Shown here: in pieces, positions 41,076 through 54,320 of the stretch | Position numbering within the stretch: the first letter of the stretch is position 1 | How the letters are laid out: the number at the start of each line of letters is the position of its first letter | From: Cordilura impudica | Lineage: Eukaryota > Arthropoda > Insecta > Diptera > Scathophagidae | Length of the DNA stretch: 64,000 nt | Direction: 5' to 3' | NCBI GenBank assembly: GCA_963682025.1 | Contig: OY821520.1 | Span: 91,167,992 to 91,231,991, forward strand | Program-made: the position numbers and the translations under genes | The notes under the pieces: generated by a model | Told to the model about the DNA's origin: nothing | Database searches by the model: none | The model's input: only the letters and a program-made list of their open reading frames with translations

Positions 41076-43974
41076 TTAATGGTCAAAAGTCTGTTAATGG
41101 TTTTCCTGCATTCTGCTTTTGTTAGATATTGTTTTAAGTTTTATCGTCGCCTGTACATTTCACATAATGTTAACTTTTTTTTTTATCTCAAGCAATTAAA
41201 ACTTCAGTAGCTCCACCATCAAAATGGTTTGTGTCCCCGCTAATTTATATGAAACTCTTATACTTACATATTGGATTGTTATATTAGTATAAAGTATTAA
41301 ATATTTTATTATGCATTTGGTCATAGTATCTAAGAAAGAAAAATAAAAATAGCGATAAAAGTAGAGAAAATATTTGCAATATCCATTCCATCAGTTTTAC
41401 TTAAGAAATTATTTATTTTTTTTTTTTTTTGGGTGCTGTGTTTAATAAACACAGTTAATCACGACGCATATGAACGCATTGCAACGCAGAAAGTAACATC
41501 CGATTTAGTCGATAATTTATCGAAAATCTTCGAGCTTTATTTCCTTAGAATGTCATATTATAGGCTGCGTACTTTTTAGAATTTCTTTTCGAACCGACTC
41601 TGAACGCGTGAAGACCTTTCGCCGAAAAATTGGTTCCTGCTATATTTCAACAGGAAATTTAATAATTGCTAACAACAAAAGCAAGTTCAACGGCGTATCC
41701 AATTCATGAGTATCTTCCATATTCTGCATTATCATTGGATGAATTGCCATCCTCGAATTCAAAGTTGACAACAACGTCAATAGGGGTCTGTCTTCACGAG
41801 CCACCACTGTGTAGTTTTTTCCACGCCAATCAAATATCAAAAAAAGCCTCTCTACAACAGTATTTTTTTACACCACACTGACCTACTGAACAATCATCAA
41901 AAACCAAAGTGGAATTTATACACGAAACAATAAGGCTGATTATACTCATCAGTATTTGTATAATAAACCTCATGTCAAGAACTATAGTATAATGGAAAAA
42001 AAAATAGTGGAATAAACAATTTATTACTTAGTAATCCCAAGTTAAGTCTCCCAAAAATCTTGGACATCCGATAACGTATGTTAAATCGCCTTTTAAATAG
42101 GGGTAAATTTCCGAAAGACAAAATTTTACAAGTTACAAATTCAAGTGTGTGTCCCGTCATTTACTGGCCAAAGTCACCTAGATCGTCTACCATATTTTTC
42201 TCTACCATACCGGAATATTAGGATTATATGCTGGAATTAACAGTGGAAACCTGGAATTAATTTAGAAAGGTCTATAAAGGAACAAATCTTCTCGTACATC
42301 ACCTTCATGGACTTTTAGTCGACACCACGTTAAATAATAAACCCCAGTTGTAACTAAAATACATATGTAATTTCTACACTTAAATGTGAATATCATAGTG
42401 TTTAAATATTTCTTTAGTTAGTTGATGTGGAAAAAGTCTTAAACATTATGAAATCATTATCATATAAAATTAAATTCCTACAGTACTATGATATTGACAT
42501 TTAGGTTCTTATATCTCAACCATTGACTCATTATAATTTTTTTTCTAGTAAATTATTTAGTAATATTCGTTAAGTTATATGGAATTCCCCATATCTTACA
42601 TGCAAAACCAATAATTACATTAACACTCTTTTACATCATCATCGCAGCAGCAATTTGAAGAGGCCTCATCAAACCGCAGTTGCAGATATTGGTGAGTCAA
42701 TAAATACATCTTTATTTTTTTTTTTTCATTTTGCATGTCTTATTTAGCTTTAATAATTTGTTTTTTTTTTTAATTTGCTGAAGCAACAACTAAACAATGC
42801 CTAAGTGCGACGAGCCAACCAATCTTTAATTTGTTGTTTTATATTTTTTTTTTTTTTTACAATAACATTATTTCGTTTTGTGACTCTTTTAAACACTCGT
42901 CAGTTCACTCTCCGATCAATTAATACCGGTATTTTAGTTTTTGCTTCACTTAAACATCATTATGGTTTATCTTTAACCATTTATTGGATTGTTCCAAAGT
43001 AATAATACTCCTATTGAATACTATAGTTAAGTAATTTTTTTTTGATAGTTTGTTTAAACTTATTATTAGGGGTATTCCCATACTATTAAGAGGTTTATCC
43101 TATATTCATAACGTCTAACCTTTTTACGTCCTATATTTTAATAATGCGACTCCCATTAATTTTAAGAAACAGGAATTGTTGAGTATTAAACTAAAAAAAA
43201 AATAAAATTTTAAACGTAAATAGATATTTCTTATAATAATTTAAATAAACAAATGAATTTTATATTGGAACTGTAAATCAATTCAGTTTTCTTACGAGAT
43301 GTGATAGAAATGGTGTAAGTTTTATTAAGTTAGGATAAACAATGGATGGCTAAAGATCAATGGTAGGGAGGGTCAAGAGATGTTTATCTTCAATTCCATC
43401 TGGAGATATCCAAAAATATAAGCTTTCATTTTTGGTTACGGTTGATGGCTTGAATTACCGCGGAACTTGTAATCTAAATATGGGGTAAATATCATCGAAT
43501 AGTTTTACTATTCAACATATAAATCCTCTCCTGTTTTAATGGTTTTTATGTGATTGAGGGAGTCTATATAATAATTTTATGTATGAACGTTTTCATTTCG
43601 GTAAAAAAGATTTGAGGGGCAAAAACCCCCCCAACCGACTGAATGCTAGTGGTTATCAATGCCTCCCGCACGTTCTCTCGATTTTTTTTTTTTATCACAC
43701 CATTTCACCGAATTTAACAACAATAAATAAATAAATAATATTAATTGTTCATTACAGTCCGTATATGGTTATATTTCCGTGACTTCAAAAATTACACACA
43801 ATGTAATCAATAATTTGACATAAATCATTAAAATTGCTACATATTCTCCACAATGATCAGAGTTAGTATAATTTTTACGAAAAAATTAAATACAAAGTGG
43901 TTGATAGTGGCGAATCATTCGCTGAGGTATATTGAATGTTATTTAATTAAAATAAATTCAGAACAAACAGATAG
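41076..43974. other. No gene recognised
   Basis: AT-rich sequence. A perfect 8-bp hairpin (CTGTGTTT-AAT-AAACACAG, about 41437-41455) and several T runs are present. The minus-strand frame at 41640-41840 has no domain. A donor-like ATTGGTGAGT at about 42689 is the only hint of a host exon. Confidence 0.35.
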
Positions 43975-44048
43975 ATAGGGTTTCTAAACGCATGGTATAG
44001 GGTATCATATAGACGGTTTGGACTAACTATAATTTTCTTACTTGTTTT
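43975..44048 (-). repeat. Family A dispersed repeat, 5' end fragment, inverted
   Basis: Reverse complement of the family A start: AGGGTTTCTAAACGCATGGT, ATAGGGTATCATATAGACGG and AATTTTCTTACTTG. The rest of the copy is absent. Confidence 0.7.
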
Positions 44049-44534
44049 TCTTGTAGCTACAAACTGAAATCCTATTTTTTTTTTAAATCTACAAAACTAA
44101 TTTCAAGTCTTACTGATTTAATAAATTGTGGCCCATTAAAAGTGGAAAATGACCCAATTTTTAACCTTTTAAAAAAAAAATATGAAAAATATTTCCACAC
44201 ATTCTTTCTAAACAAAAAAGTATTTGCTATATACCAAAGTACCTGACGTTGAAAGTTCCATCATAAAAGTTTTACTTTTGAAAGATTTAATGAAACAAAT
44301 AAGAACTTGAATCGTAAAGAATTTTAATTTTTCCACTTTTCGCAAAAACAGCAATAATTTGCTAATATTGACAGCTCACTGCAAAAAAAGTGGACAACCT
44401 AGTTAAATGACTTCGACAACTGGTAATGCATAATTTTATCTACTTCTACCAGATGGCAAATTTTACCAGATGGCAGATTCCACTTGACACAACTTTTTTT
44501 TTGTGATTAAGACATTGCGAAAACATGTTAATTA
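44049..44534. other. No gene recognised
   Basis: AT-rich sequence, nothing supported. Confidence 0.4.
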
Positions 44535-46333
44535 TCTATATATATAAAATTCATTTTCTGTTTGTTTGTTTGTTTGACCGCTATAAAAATTTGTAGTTTT
44601 CAACGGATTTCTCTGAAATTTGGCACACAGGATCTATACCCCAGAGACTGCCTATTTTTACGCCCACATTTTTTTAAATTTTTTACGGCTTTCACTCGAA
44701 TGCACTGAACATTATTCTCATATCCCAGGCAAGGTCATCATATATTTTTATTGGCCACGCCCACTTTTTTTAATTTCTATATACGTTTTTAGTGTTTGTT
44801 AACATATTTTAATTTTTCAATGGACTTCCCTAAAACTTGGTGCACAAATCTCTTTACTTACTAATCTTGAGTTTACACCATTATGAAATAAATATTGTTA
44901 ATCAACCTATTACAAATATTCCCCTCTTGCCTCTTTTAATATATGAGTTGTAGCACCCCAAAATTAGTGCAGATTTATTTCGCGAATGAACAGATACAGG
45001 TTGACTACCATTGTAGGATTACTCCGATGAGTTTAATTCATACAAATATTTCCATCTCGCCTTTTTAGCGACATTGGAAGACAAAATGGTGGAAAATAAC
45101 TATTTTCAATTGTGACTTGCACATAAAAGCGTAGCATATAGGTAGTACTACCTCAAATGCAAAAACGCTTAGAATAAACAGAAATCTAGAGAACCCGATC
45201 AGATCCAAATTCGAATCGAGTCTCAACGAGTTAGACAATCTGAGTCGAGAAACGCTGAAACGTCTGAGCAAACTCATTAACGTCTTGAAGCCCAAAAATC
45301 AAGACAAGCTTTATTAAGAAAGGCGGAAATGCCTCAATCAACTCAAGTGCGTCTAGAAATCCAGTGGACAATCTCCTACGTTAGCAGGTATCAACTTAGA
45401 ATCCCCATGTTTTTCTCATAGACAATTATATGTCGCCTGGTTCAAAGTTGGGAGCCACCACAATCTTTTCATATATGCACAAGAAGGAAAAACCAGAAAT
45501 GTTGTATATCCCAAGGCTCTAGTATAACTAAAATTCGTAACTTTTAGACATCATACACTCAAGATAATCCATCCATAAACAAATTTAGTTGTAATAGTAA
45601 AAAGGCGCTGAGTACTTAGTCCCCAATGAACAAATTCCCAAAAAAAAAAAAAAAATAAACTTATTCTCCTAAAAATTGGGGAATAACTTCATGGTAAGCA
45701 AATCCCTAAATGAAATGAATAAATTCCCCATACTGCTCTCAATATCTGTCCTACAGGAGACGTACTTAAAATCTGTATTCTTTTCAATAGCATTATTTCG
45801 GTGCGCGGAAGCGGCGCGCGGACGCAACGCGACGCGCTTACGAAACACAGCTTAGCTAAAACATCCGAATGATGTGAAAAATATATTTTGGCGATTAAAA
45901 TAAGTTGACGACAACGGCAAGGCAGCACGGGTGTAGCTGCCAAACATGCGGATGCGGACGCGACTCGCTCGCGGAACACAGCCCAGTGAAAACTCTTATG
46001 ATAAATGTTTGCTACGTATGTGCAATAATTACTATACAATTTCTATAATTACTTAAGTGGTTCCGCAGCTTATTTTTGAAGCACTATTGCTGTAGCGTCT
46101 TATAAAAAGATTTCTAAATTAAAAAATCAAATAATTTTAAATTTAAATAAAAAATGAATTTACTCCCCATTACTCATATTGAAAAAATTCTCCAATCCCA
46201 TACAAATTTTTGGAGAGAAAGTTCACCTTTTTGTGGAATTTGTTCATTAGGCACTAAGGACCCAGCACCTGCTAAGCGTAGTGAACCATTTTTCAAGTCA
46301 AAGGCCTTTGAATCCCAGGCAAGCCAGATTTAG
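44535..46333 (+). mobile_element. Non-autonomous Helitron 2 (same family as Helitron 1)
   Basis: Begins A|TCTATATATATAAAATTC with the GTTTGTTTGTTTGACCGC tract found in reverse at the 5' end of Helitron 1. It shares GCGGACGCAACGCGAC-type CpG-rich text, the remnant RQALLRKAEMPQSTQVRLEI (near 45305), the phrase GGCGCTGAGTACTTAGT, and a 3' region GTGAACCATTTTTCAAGTC then AAGGCCTTTG. The terminal hairpin is decayed and the last bases read TTAG|T instead of CTAG|T. It has no Rep or helicase. Confidence 0.7.
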
Positions 46334-48344
46334 TACGTATTATATAATTTGAGGTATATTTTTGGCGACGTAAATTTTAAACTATTTCACAATTTATCTG
46401 TAAAGGGCCCTAGTACATTTCTTGATGCCCTCTTATTATTTCCATAAAAAGCAACACCTTTCACTATAAATGTTCGTTTGATAATAGAGCAAACTAATTA
46501 CCATTATTTTAAACTTGATTTTTTTTTATTTTCCATATTTTGCTGTTTCCTCTCATTCAAGGTAGGGTAACAACAATTTTCCAAACAACTTTACATAAAC
46601 TTTTTTTTTTTTTTTTTTTATAAAATAATGCTGTATTCTCATCTACTTTATGTTAGTACATACTCATGCAATAAATAGAAAACAGGAACTTTAACTTTTG
46701 ATAGAAATCCGAAATTAAGTACGAAATTTGAAGTTGGTCAAAGACGACCGTGAAACAACTTACACCATTTTAGTATTGGCAGACTATTTATTATTGAAAG
46801 TAGTTCATTTCTAAGTCAATAGAGTAATTGATTTCGTGTCGGTGTAAATTAATATTAACTATCATGGAATCATTCTTTCTCTCACAAAACGTTTGTTTAG
46901 CAAATTTCAACTTATATCTATATTCATACTATATAAAACATTCACCGACGTCCAATCAAATCATTTGGTCCAGTAAATTATTTTTAACCGCTGTAATATA
47001 ACTTGTTACGTGTGTCAAATTTTTGAAAGTAACAAATTAAATGCAATATTTCAATTGAGCTTTTCACTAATAATAATAAACTTGAAGGCCAGGTTTACAT
47101 TATATATTCTATGTTTCTAATTTTTGTTATTAACACGAGCTCAAACTAATATTATCCCAACTTATTAGGGTACATCAAAAGCAGAAAGTTGGCAACTATA
47201 GCACAATAGTCCCTAAGAGTTAAGAGTTAAAAATGAATAAAAATGCAAAGTAAAGGGTTTGGTGGCATTTAAATGTATGCATAAAAATTAAATTAAAACA
47301 CCATAAATGCAAACTTTGCAGAAAGTTAAAACAAACAACAAACAAAACAAAAAAAAATACGAAATGTTAATCATAAAGAAGCAGGTGTAGATATGGCAAC
47401 ACATTTATGTAAGAGTAAATGTGAAGATAAGTGTATTCACAAATGAGTGAATTATGCATAAAAATAACAGGACCGACCAATTCTCATTAACCATCCACAT
47501 AGATGAACACAAATTATAGGCTACAAAATGAAAATTATATGGAGTTTGCTTAAGATTTGCTACCAATTTCTTAATTTAACATCACAACCGACTTGTGGCA
47601 TTAAGGCCTCAACAGCTGATATTTCAAAACTATTAATTTCATGCTTTATAACCCAAACCTAATCTGGCTCGCATACTCTGCAAAACATAAGAAGAAACTG
47701 AATGTGATTGATTTCAAATTTGTTATTTTCAACATGAACTGCTAAACCGACCGACAGTACATACTACACACGAACCGGATATCATACGTCTAAAACTGGT
47801 TACCAAATTGAATAAAACATAGTTGATGGATTTCTAATTCAAATTTGCGAAAGGATTACATTTTTTAAAAATTAAATTTAAATACTGCCATCCCCAGTAT
47901 CAAAGGACAATCTTAAATATTTTAAGTATTTTTTTTTTTTTTTTTTTTTTTTGTGTAAACATCTACACGTGCGGGGGGTTAAAATCTATTTCACAATACA
48001 ATCACAAAAACAGCTTAAGATGTAAGACGTAAGACGAAATCGGTGTGACTTATGATTCTATTTTTGAAAAATTTATGATATGTAATAACCTCTTCGTTGC
48101 TGTTTTCTGCATTATATTTCTTTACTTTTTATAAACATTTATAACTAATTTCCTCAACCATTTAAAAGTATTATTAACGTTATAGTTTATTACATATAAG
48201 TAACACAATTATCACTGCATTTAATATTAATGCTAATCAAATATAAATAAAAATCAAAAATAAGCGAATGACAGTAAAAAGGAAGTGTTTGGATACAAAA
48301 AGAAGGAGTGAATATGAGGGAGTGAATAGCATTATCCAAACATT
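46334..48344. other. No gene recognised
   Basis: AT-rich sequence with a T run of 18 at about 46601-46619 and one of 22 at about 47931-47952. No gene or repeat copy is supported. Confidence 0.45.
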
Positions 48345-48464
48345 TTAAAAAATGATAAATGAAATATAATAAAAATAAAAAATAAAGACAATATATGGAA
48401 GATGAATATTGAAAAATAAAAAATGAAAAATGAAAAGTGAAAAATGAAAAATAAAAAATAAGCA
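48345..48464 (+). repeat. GAAAAAT-type minisatellite, left part
   Basis: Degenerate 7-bp repeats (AAAAATGAAAAATGAAAAGT and variants). It continues at 49191 after the family A insertion. The methionine-poor, phenylalanine-rich minus-strand frame here is only the translated repeat. Confidence 0.8.
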
Positions 48465-49190
48465 AGTAAGGAAATTATAGTCGGTCTACCCTATACCATG
48501 CGTTTAGAGACCCTATATCATAGGCCCAACTAACTGGACATAGAAAATAAGCATAAACCAAATTTGAGTGGGATTTTTATTAATTTTTTTGGCTGCAGAT
48601 ATGAAAAAGTTCATATCGGATGCTATATCTATATGGGGACTACGCCCAAAATTGGACCGATCCTGACCATGATAGATTTTAGTGAAGATCGGGAAGCAGC
48701 TCTATATGGGGCCTATAACTAAGAGTTGTCCCCAAGGGATAATTTTTGGACTACTCATTAATGGATGTAATAAACGCGTACAAACTCAATTTGAGTAAGA
48801 TCTATATGACAATTTGGATCTTATGGCAATTTATGTCGATTTCATAGGGGTCATTTGTATGGGGGCTAGATCTGAACATGGACCGATTCTCACCAATTTC
48901 AGTAGCGTTCATCCCATGGCCGACGAAAGCTTATATACCAAATTTCGTCAAGATATATTCATATTTGCGACCTGCAGTTTGATTACAAGGTTTGCATGGA
49001 CACACAGACGGACGGACGGACGGACATCGTTAAATCGAATCAGATAGTTTCGATCAGTATAACAAAAGATGGGTCTAGGTCAGATAGTTTCGATCGGTAT
49101 AATAAAAGATGGGTCTAGGTCAAATATTTTTGATAGTTACAAACAGCAGCACAAAGTCATTATACCCAAAACATAGTGGTATAGGGTATA
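48463..49190 (+). repeat. Family A dispersed repeat inserted in a minisatellite
   Basis: Starts GCAAGTAAGGAAATTATAGT and ends CATAGTGGTATAGGGTATA. Both sides are the same GAAAAAT-type minisatellite, so these are the true ends of the family. A segment of about 45 bp near 49025-49095 is duplicated (CAGATAGTTTCGATCRGTAT). The interior lacks about 60 bp present in the copy at 22444 (between GACCATG and ATAGATTT). Confidence 0.85.
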
Positions 49191-49520
49191 ATAAAAAATG
49201 AAAAATAAAAAATGAAAAATTAAAAATGAAAAATGAAAAATTAAATATAAAAAATTAAAAATAATATATGAAAAATGAAAAATGAAAAACTAAAAACTAA
49301 AAATAAAAAATGAAAACTAAAAAATAAAATATGAAAAATAAAAAATGGAAAACGAAATACTAAAAATTAAAAATATAAAACGGAAAATGAATAATGAAAA
49401 ATTAAAAAAAAAGTGAAAAATGAAAAAGGAAAAATGAAAAACGAAAAATGAACAATGAAAAACTAAATATGACAAACGAAAAATGAAAAATAAAAAATTA
49501 AAAACGAAAAATTTAAAAAT
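49191..49520 (+). repeat. GAAAAAT-type minisatellite, right part
   Basis: About 330 bp of degenerate 7-bp repeats (GAAAAATGAAAAATTAAAAA and variants) on the same strand as the left part. Confidence 0.85.
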
Positions 49521-50085
49521 TAACCAGTTGAAAAATAAATATTTTTATATGCTTAAAAAATTTAAGTGTTTCAAAAATTTTCTTTACATCAGAATTACCA
49601 TTAATACAGACAGATACTAATATGTATATAATTTGTATAAAAATCATAATTAGTTTTAAAGATTGTATATACTGTATATATCTTTTATGATTTTATGAAA
49701 TATACTAGAGACCTCGATTATGGGACAGTGTATAGTAATGAGTTATATAAACTCTTGTTTTGTTTATTTCTAGTTCAACTATAATAGAAAATTTTGTTAA
49801 AATAAACGTTTAAAAAAAAATATTTTTATATTAGCAGATCCCCTGCAGTTCTTTACTATAAGTAGTACATAGATGACGCTTTCTGTTTAATTTTCAAAAA
49901 GTGCCATAAAGTGCCCTGCGATCGGACTCACATAATTTTTTTTTTCTGTCATATCGGAAAGAAAATCTGTTAATGATAAATTTCAAAACTTCAAGCTTAA
50001 CTATACTTTGGAATGTTCAATAAACTCTTTCATAAACAAATTATGTTGCGAACTTAAAAGTTTTATTGGTACTTAACTAAGAAAT
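49521..50085. other. No gene recognised
   Basis: AT-rich sequence; its right end may hold decayed LINE sequence. Confidence 0.35.
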
Positions 50086-50089
50086 CTGG

Positions 50090-50925
50090 AATGATGATAC
50101 TTTGGTACATGTTACTACATATTTAAGTTCTCAAAACAATTTTCTTGCCATAGTTTTCAATAACAACTTGACTTGGTCAAGCCACGTAGATACACTTGTG
50201 GTTCAAACGTATATAAAGCTAAGATCGCTTTGGGTAACTCAGTATTTTACGCCGTTAAGAGTAAGACATCTGCTTGCAAAGGCATACTTAATTCCTGGTC
50301 TACTTTATGGCTGCGAACTTTTTGGCAACTGCGACTACGCCAGCAAGAACAAACTAAATATTTTGTACAACAATATTGTTAGATATGTTTATGGACTGAA
50401 GAAAATTGATAGCGTTTCGACTTTCTCAAAAGGTCTTTATGGAGTCTCATTCGATAACCTTATTAATATAATGGTTTTAATGTTTTTGCACAAAATTATT
50501 TACACTGAGAAACCCCTATATCTTTATGATCAAATACAGTTTGCTAGATCCAGAAGGGGCAAAAAACTTATTATCTCTATGCGTCGATGCCTTGTATCAG
50601 AATGGCAATTTTTCATAAACGCCACACGTCTTTGGAATGCAATTCCACACAATCAACAACTAGTTAACAACGCGATACATTTTAAGAAATTTTTGTTTAG
50701 TTACTTTGTTTAAATATGTTTAATTTTCATTTCTTTAAATTCATGAATTCTAATAATTTCTTATATTTATTTTACTTTATTTTAAATAAGTTATAAATTT
50801 TTTTTTTTATTGTATTTTAATTTTGTGGCGAATTTTTGAACGATGAAAATCCTGTACTTTAATTATAAGACATGTCTTGTTGTACAGGAAATTAATAAAG
50901 AAATAAAGAAATAAAGAATTTATTG
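50090..50925 (+). mobile_element. LINE 3' fragment, CR1/jockey-like, 5'-truncated
   Basis: The frame 50102-50713 encodes the C-terminal part of a LINE ORF2: VFNNNLTWSSHVD near residue 20, LLAKAYLIPGLLYGCELFGN near 58, NNIVRYVYGLK, LYGVSFDNLINIMVLMFLHK, then RSRRGKKLIISMRRC and RLWNAIPHNQQLVNN near the end. It is colinear with the piece at 38148-38570. The frame is unbroken, so it is fairly young. The 3' end has a short simple tail of AATAAAGA units at 50893-50918. 5' truncation of this kind is usual for LINEs. Confidence 0.85.
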
Positions 50926-51099
50926 CAAATTTCATCAAACAAAAATTAAAACATCGCCCAAAAAATACTTTTTCTTACACATGTAAATACATATACCACA
51001 CGCAACGGGTTATATTGATCTGAAACGACTATAATTCTTTATAACATAAGCTTGGATACTTTTAAGAAGACTTCAAAGGATTATAATTTTAAAAATAAA

Positions 51100-51765
51100 A
51101 AATTATAGTCGGACTAGACCGACTATATGATACCCTATACCATGGTTTAGAGACCCTATCTCTTCGGTCCAAGTAATTCGATATAGGAAATAAACATAAA
51201 CCAAATTTGAGTGGCATTGTTATTAATTTTTTTTGGCTGCATATATGAAAAAGTTCATATCGGATGTTTTTTTATATGGGGACAGCTTTATATGGGGACA
51301 TTGACTAAAAATGCTCATACGGAACTACTGACTAGTGGATATAACAGACACACACACACCATATTTTATCAATATATATATACGTTTAATCCACATCTTG
51401 CGAAAATTTTAGTCGGCCTCATAGGGGTTATTTGTATGGGGGTTAGGTCTGAACATGCACCAATTTTTGGCAAATTCAGTAGCGTTCATGCTACGGGCGA
51501 TAAAAGTTTATATACCAAATTATATGAAAATATATTCATTCCTAATCGGAACCTGTAGTTCTACACAAAGTTTACATGGACACACAGATGGACGGATTGA
51601 CAAATGGATGGGTGGATAGACGGATGGACGGACGAAAGAACATTGCTAAGTCGACCCAGAAAGTGACACTGAGGTGATCGGAAAAACAAACGATTGATAT
51701 TGTTGGTGTTGCAAACATTAGCACAAACTTATTATACTGTGACCACTTAGTGGAGTAGGGTAAAA
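51100..51765 (+). repeat. Family A dispersed repeat with internal deletion
   Basis: Starts AATTATAGTCGGACTAGACC, then GACTATATGATACCC; the core is shortened around 51290-51340. The GACGGATTGACAAATGGATG tract and the CTCAGAA-type inverted pair are diverged. Ends CACTTAGTGGAGTAGGGTA. Confidence 0.75.
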
Positions 51766-52199
51766 GAAAAAATTTTAAAGTTTTAAGGGGAGTTTTTGAC
51801 AACCTTTCGTGTTATGATGATAAAGTATAACATGGTATTAAAATTGACAGAATTCTCCATATTCATTTTGTACTGACCGCGACATTCATAAATATAAATG
51901 TAATTTTTTTTTAATGTAAATCTTTGAGACTTTGAAGCCCTTTATAAAGGAAACAAGATCACGGTGTGAATAATTGTAAGCAAAGTTTTGCTACTTTCAA
52001 TATCTAGCTTCGATGTGTATTATTCAGTTTATGTATGATGGTTTAATTAGAATTCTTAAAAACTCTGTCCTTTTTTTTATTTTATTTGGTTTTTTGATTT
52101 TCAAGCCTCTTGTAACAACTCTACGATTTATACCATTGATTTTGGTTATAAATTGAACAATTTTCTTTCCTAATTTCTTTTCCAGCGGTCATTTTTTGT
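51766..52199. other. No gene recognised
   Basis: AT-rich sequence, nothing supported. Confidence 0.4.
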
Positions 52200-53030
52200 A
52201 GTAGTAGTAGTAATATTCATTTTATTTACATTAAAAATAATTTTACATGTTTTAAGATAATTACATTTGAAAAATACGAGAACATTATTGCAAATAAGAA
52301 AAGAGTATGATTTGACTATGTTATATAAAACGTCTGCCTATTAAATTAGGCTAATTACCCTTTGATTAAGCAAGGTTTTGAATTTACCAAAAGTGTAAGA
52401 AATTTATTTTATATAAATTTTAGTTAAATTATTGTAAGATGAGGTGTCTGTATTGCAACATTATCTTTTAAGTATTGAGCTACGTTTTCCCAATCTGTTG
52501 AGTTTTCCGTTTCACTAAACATAGCCTTCTCAAATGTGGATTTCCGAAACTTCCGTAACACCGGCCATACACATAAGTAATGTTCTATAGTCTCCATCAC
52601 ATTCATATCACACATTTAAGAAAGTTTTTCATCGTTTTACGCACCATAGGTGTTATAATTTCACTTAATTAGCACACATCTTGCTTTAAATATCCAGGCA
52701 ATTTTGAATTCATATTATAGGTGAAGTGACTTTTACCTCTCGTATGGTCTAAATAACTGTAGATTTTCGAACATATTTATGGGTTTTGTGGTTTTGATGT
52801 AGACGTAGGCTATTTAAATGTTGATAATTTTGATTATCCACTGATATTCGCCAGGGTGTGTACTGAACCATGATGCATTGAGATTGATGGCAATGGCCTT
52901 TAACCCAAAAAAATCTTTTCGTATAAGTATATGCGTTATTTGAGATGATAATCTATTGGACTGGTATCGAAATGACGGTCTAGTTCTATATTGCAAATGA
53001 AGTTCTAAAATATAAAAATGATTATTCACG
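52200..53030 (-). mobile_element. LINE 3' fragment with (TAC)n tail
   Basis: On the minus strand the frame 52615-52424 reads CDMNVMETIEHYLCVWPVLR, typical of the C-terminal cysteine-bearing region of I/jockey-type LINEs (C...ET.EH.L..CP...). The 3' end is the trinucleotide tail (TAC)n at 52199-52214. The stretch up to about 53030 is AT-poor for the area but not clearly readable, so its upper limit is uncertain. Confidence 0.5.
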
Positions 53031-53089
53031 GCATAGTTTCAAGCAGAAGAGCGTAATTCGTATATTCGGGCAGCTTTAAAATTATTTTC

Positions 53090-54320
53090 ATAAAATATCA
53101 CTCTAATTTATATATTTCTTCAAAACGTCAGTAAGCGCTATAAAAAAAGCCTTTGAAGAAGAAAAGTACTGCTGCGCTTTCTTTATTGATAATTTTCAAG
53201 CTTTCGATAAGGTTGGAACGACAAAATAAAAACGTTGCTGCCCCCGTTCATAAACTAATGGAAAGCTATATAATTAATAGGAAATTCTAAATAAAGGAGA
53301 GCAACTTTACAAGCCTGCCTCAGGATATAAAAGCTGGTGTTCCACAGGGCAGTATTCTGGGTCCGCTCCTATACATCCTTTTTTATACAGCAGACATGCC
53401 AACTAATGAAAACACGTTTACTGCAGATGATACGGAAATTTTGAGTATTCATGAGGACCCCTCAACAGCATCTACACTTTTACAATGACATGTTTTTCAA
53501 TTGGAGTACTGGTTACACAGGCGGAAAATAAGAATAAATGAACAAAAATATATACACGTTACTTGCACTCAAATCCGAATAAAAAATTACCAAATACGGC
53601 AACGTTCTGATTTTAAATATTTGGGACTTCATCTTAAACGCCGCCTTCTTGGAACAAACACTTAGAGTCAAAAGTAATACAAATAAAATTAAAATTAGTT
53701 TTATTTCAAAATAAGCTAATACGGCCTAAGATTTTTTAATGTAAATAAAACTGCATTTAAATTACGCTTCTTTCCGACATTTCGTCAATTCTTTGTTGGC
53801 TTTTTCAAGGAAATTACTAACATGAGTATTATTTATCACATTTAAAAATTAATTTAATTTACGTCCAACATAAACAACAAAAATTACATTGAACATATAT
53901 TAATAACAAGTACTCAGCTTAAAATAATATCACAGTAAAGTTATTGTATTGCAACTTAAGTCTTGATTGCAAGTTATTGATATATAATTTAATCATGAAA
54001 CCCATTTGGTGATACGGTATACAGTTATGAAGAACCTCTTCAGGTTCTAATATAAAGAAAATACAAAGATGCCAAAATAAGATACTAAAGCTGAATACCG
54101 GCACCCCATGGTATGTGAGAAACTCACAATTGCGTAGAGAATTACAGTACCCCTAAAGTCGAAATTATGAAAAAACTGTTCAAGCTAGTTGAGAAAAATA
54201 GAAACTCACCGAATCTCTTAGCACGTGACCTTCTCAACAATCGCATCCACCAACGCCGAAGAAGAAGAGAGACTGAAGATCTTATAATAAATACTTGGGA
54301 TTATCTAAGCCAATGAATAT
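53090..54320 (+). pseudogene. Jockey-type LINE RT relic
   Basis: Broken reading: KKAFEEEKYCCAFFIDNFQA (RT motif A region), IKAGVPQGSILGPLLYILFY (motif B), TADDTEILSIHED (motif C, normally FADDT), INEQKYIHVTCT, and later CQNKILKLNTGTPWYVRNSQ and RRELQYP (the closing domain of jockey elements). Stops and frameshifts lie between the blocks, and a stretch (53700-54070) is unreadable. It is a different LINE family from those at 5000 and 33657. Confidence 0.8.

Noticed and set aside
41437..41455. Hairpin CTGTGTTT-AAT-AAACACAG as a histone-type or terminator element
   Set aside because: An 8-bp hairpin in AT-rich DNA with no gene next to it; no histone downstream element and no conserved ACCCA end.
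42660..42700. Possible host exon ending in ATTGGTGAGT
   Set aside because: Good donor-like sequence, but no open frame with recognisable protein and no matching acceptor could be tied to it.
48190..48465. 91-codon minus-strand frame rich in F and S
   Set aside because: Encoded mostly by the GAAAAAT-type minisatellite.
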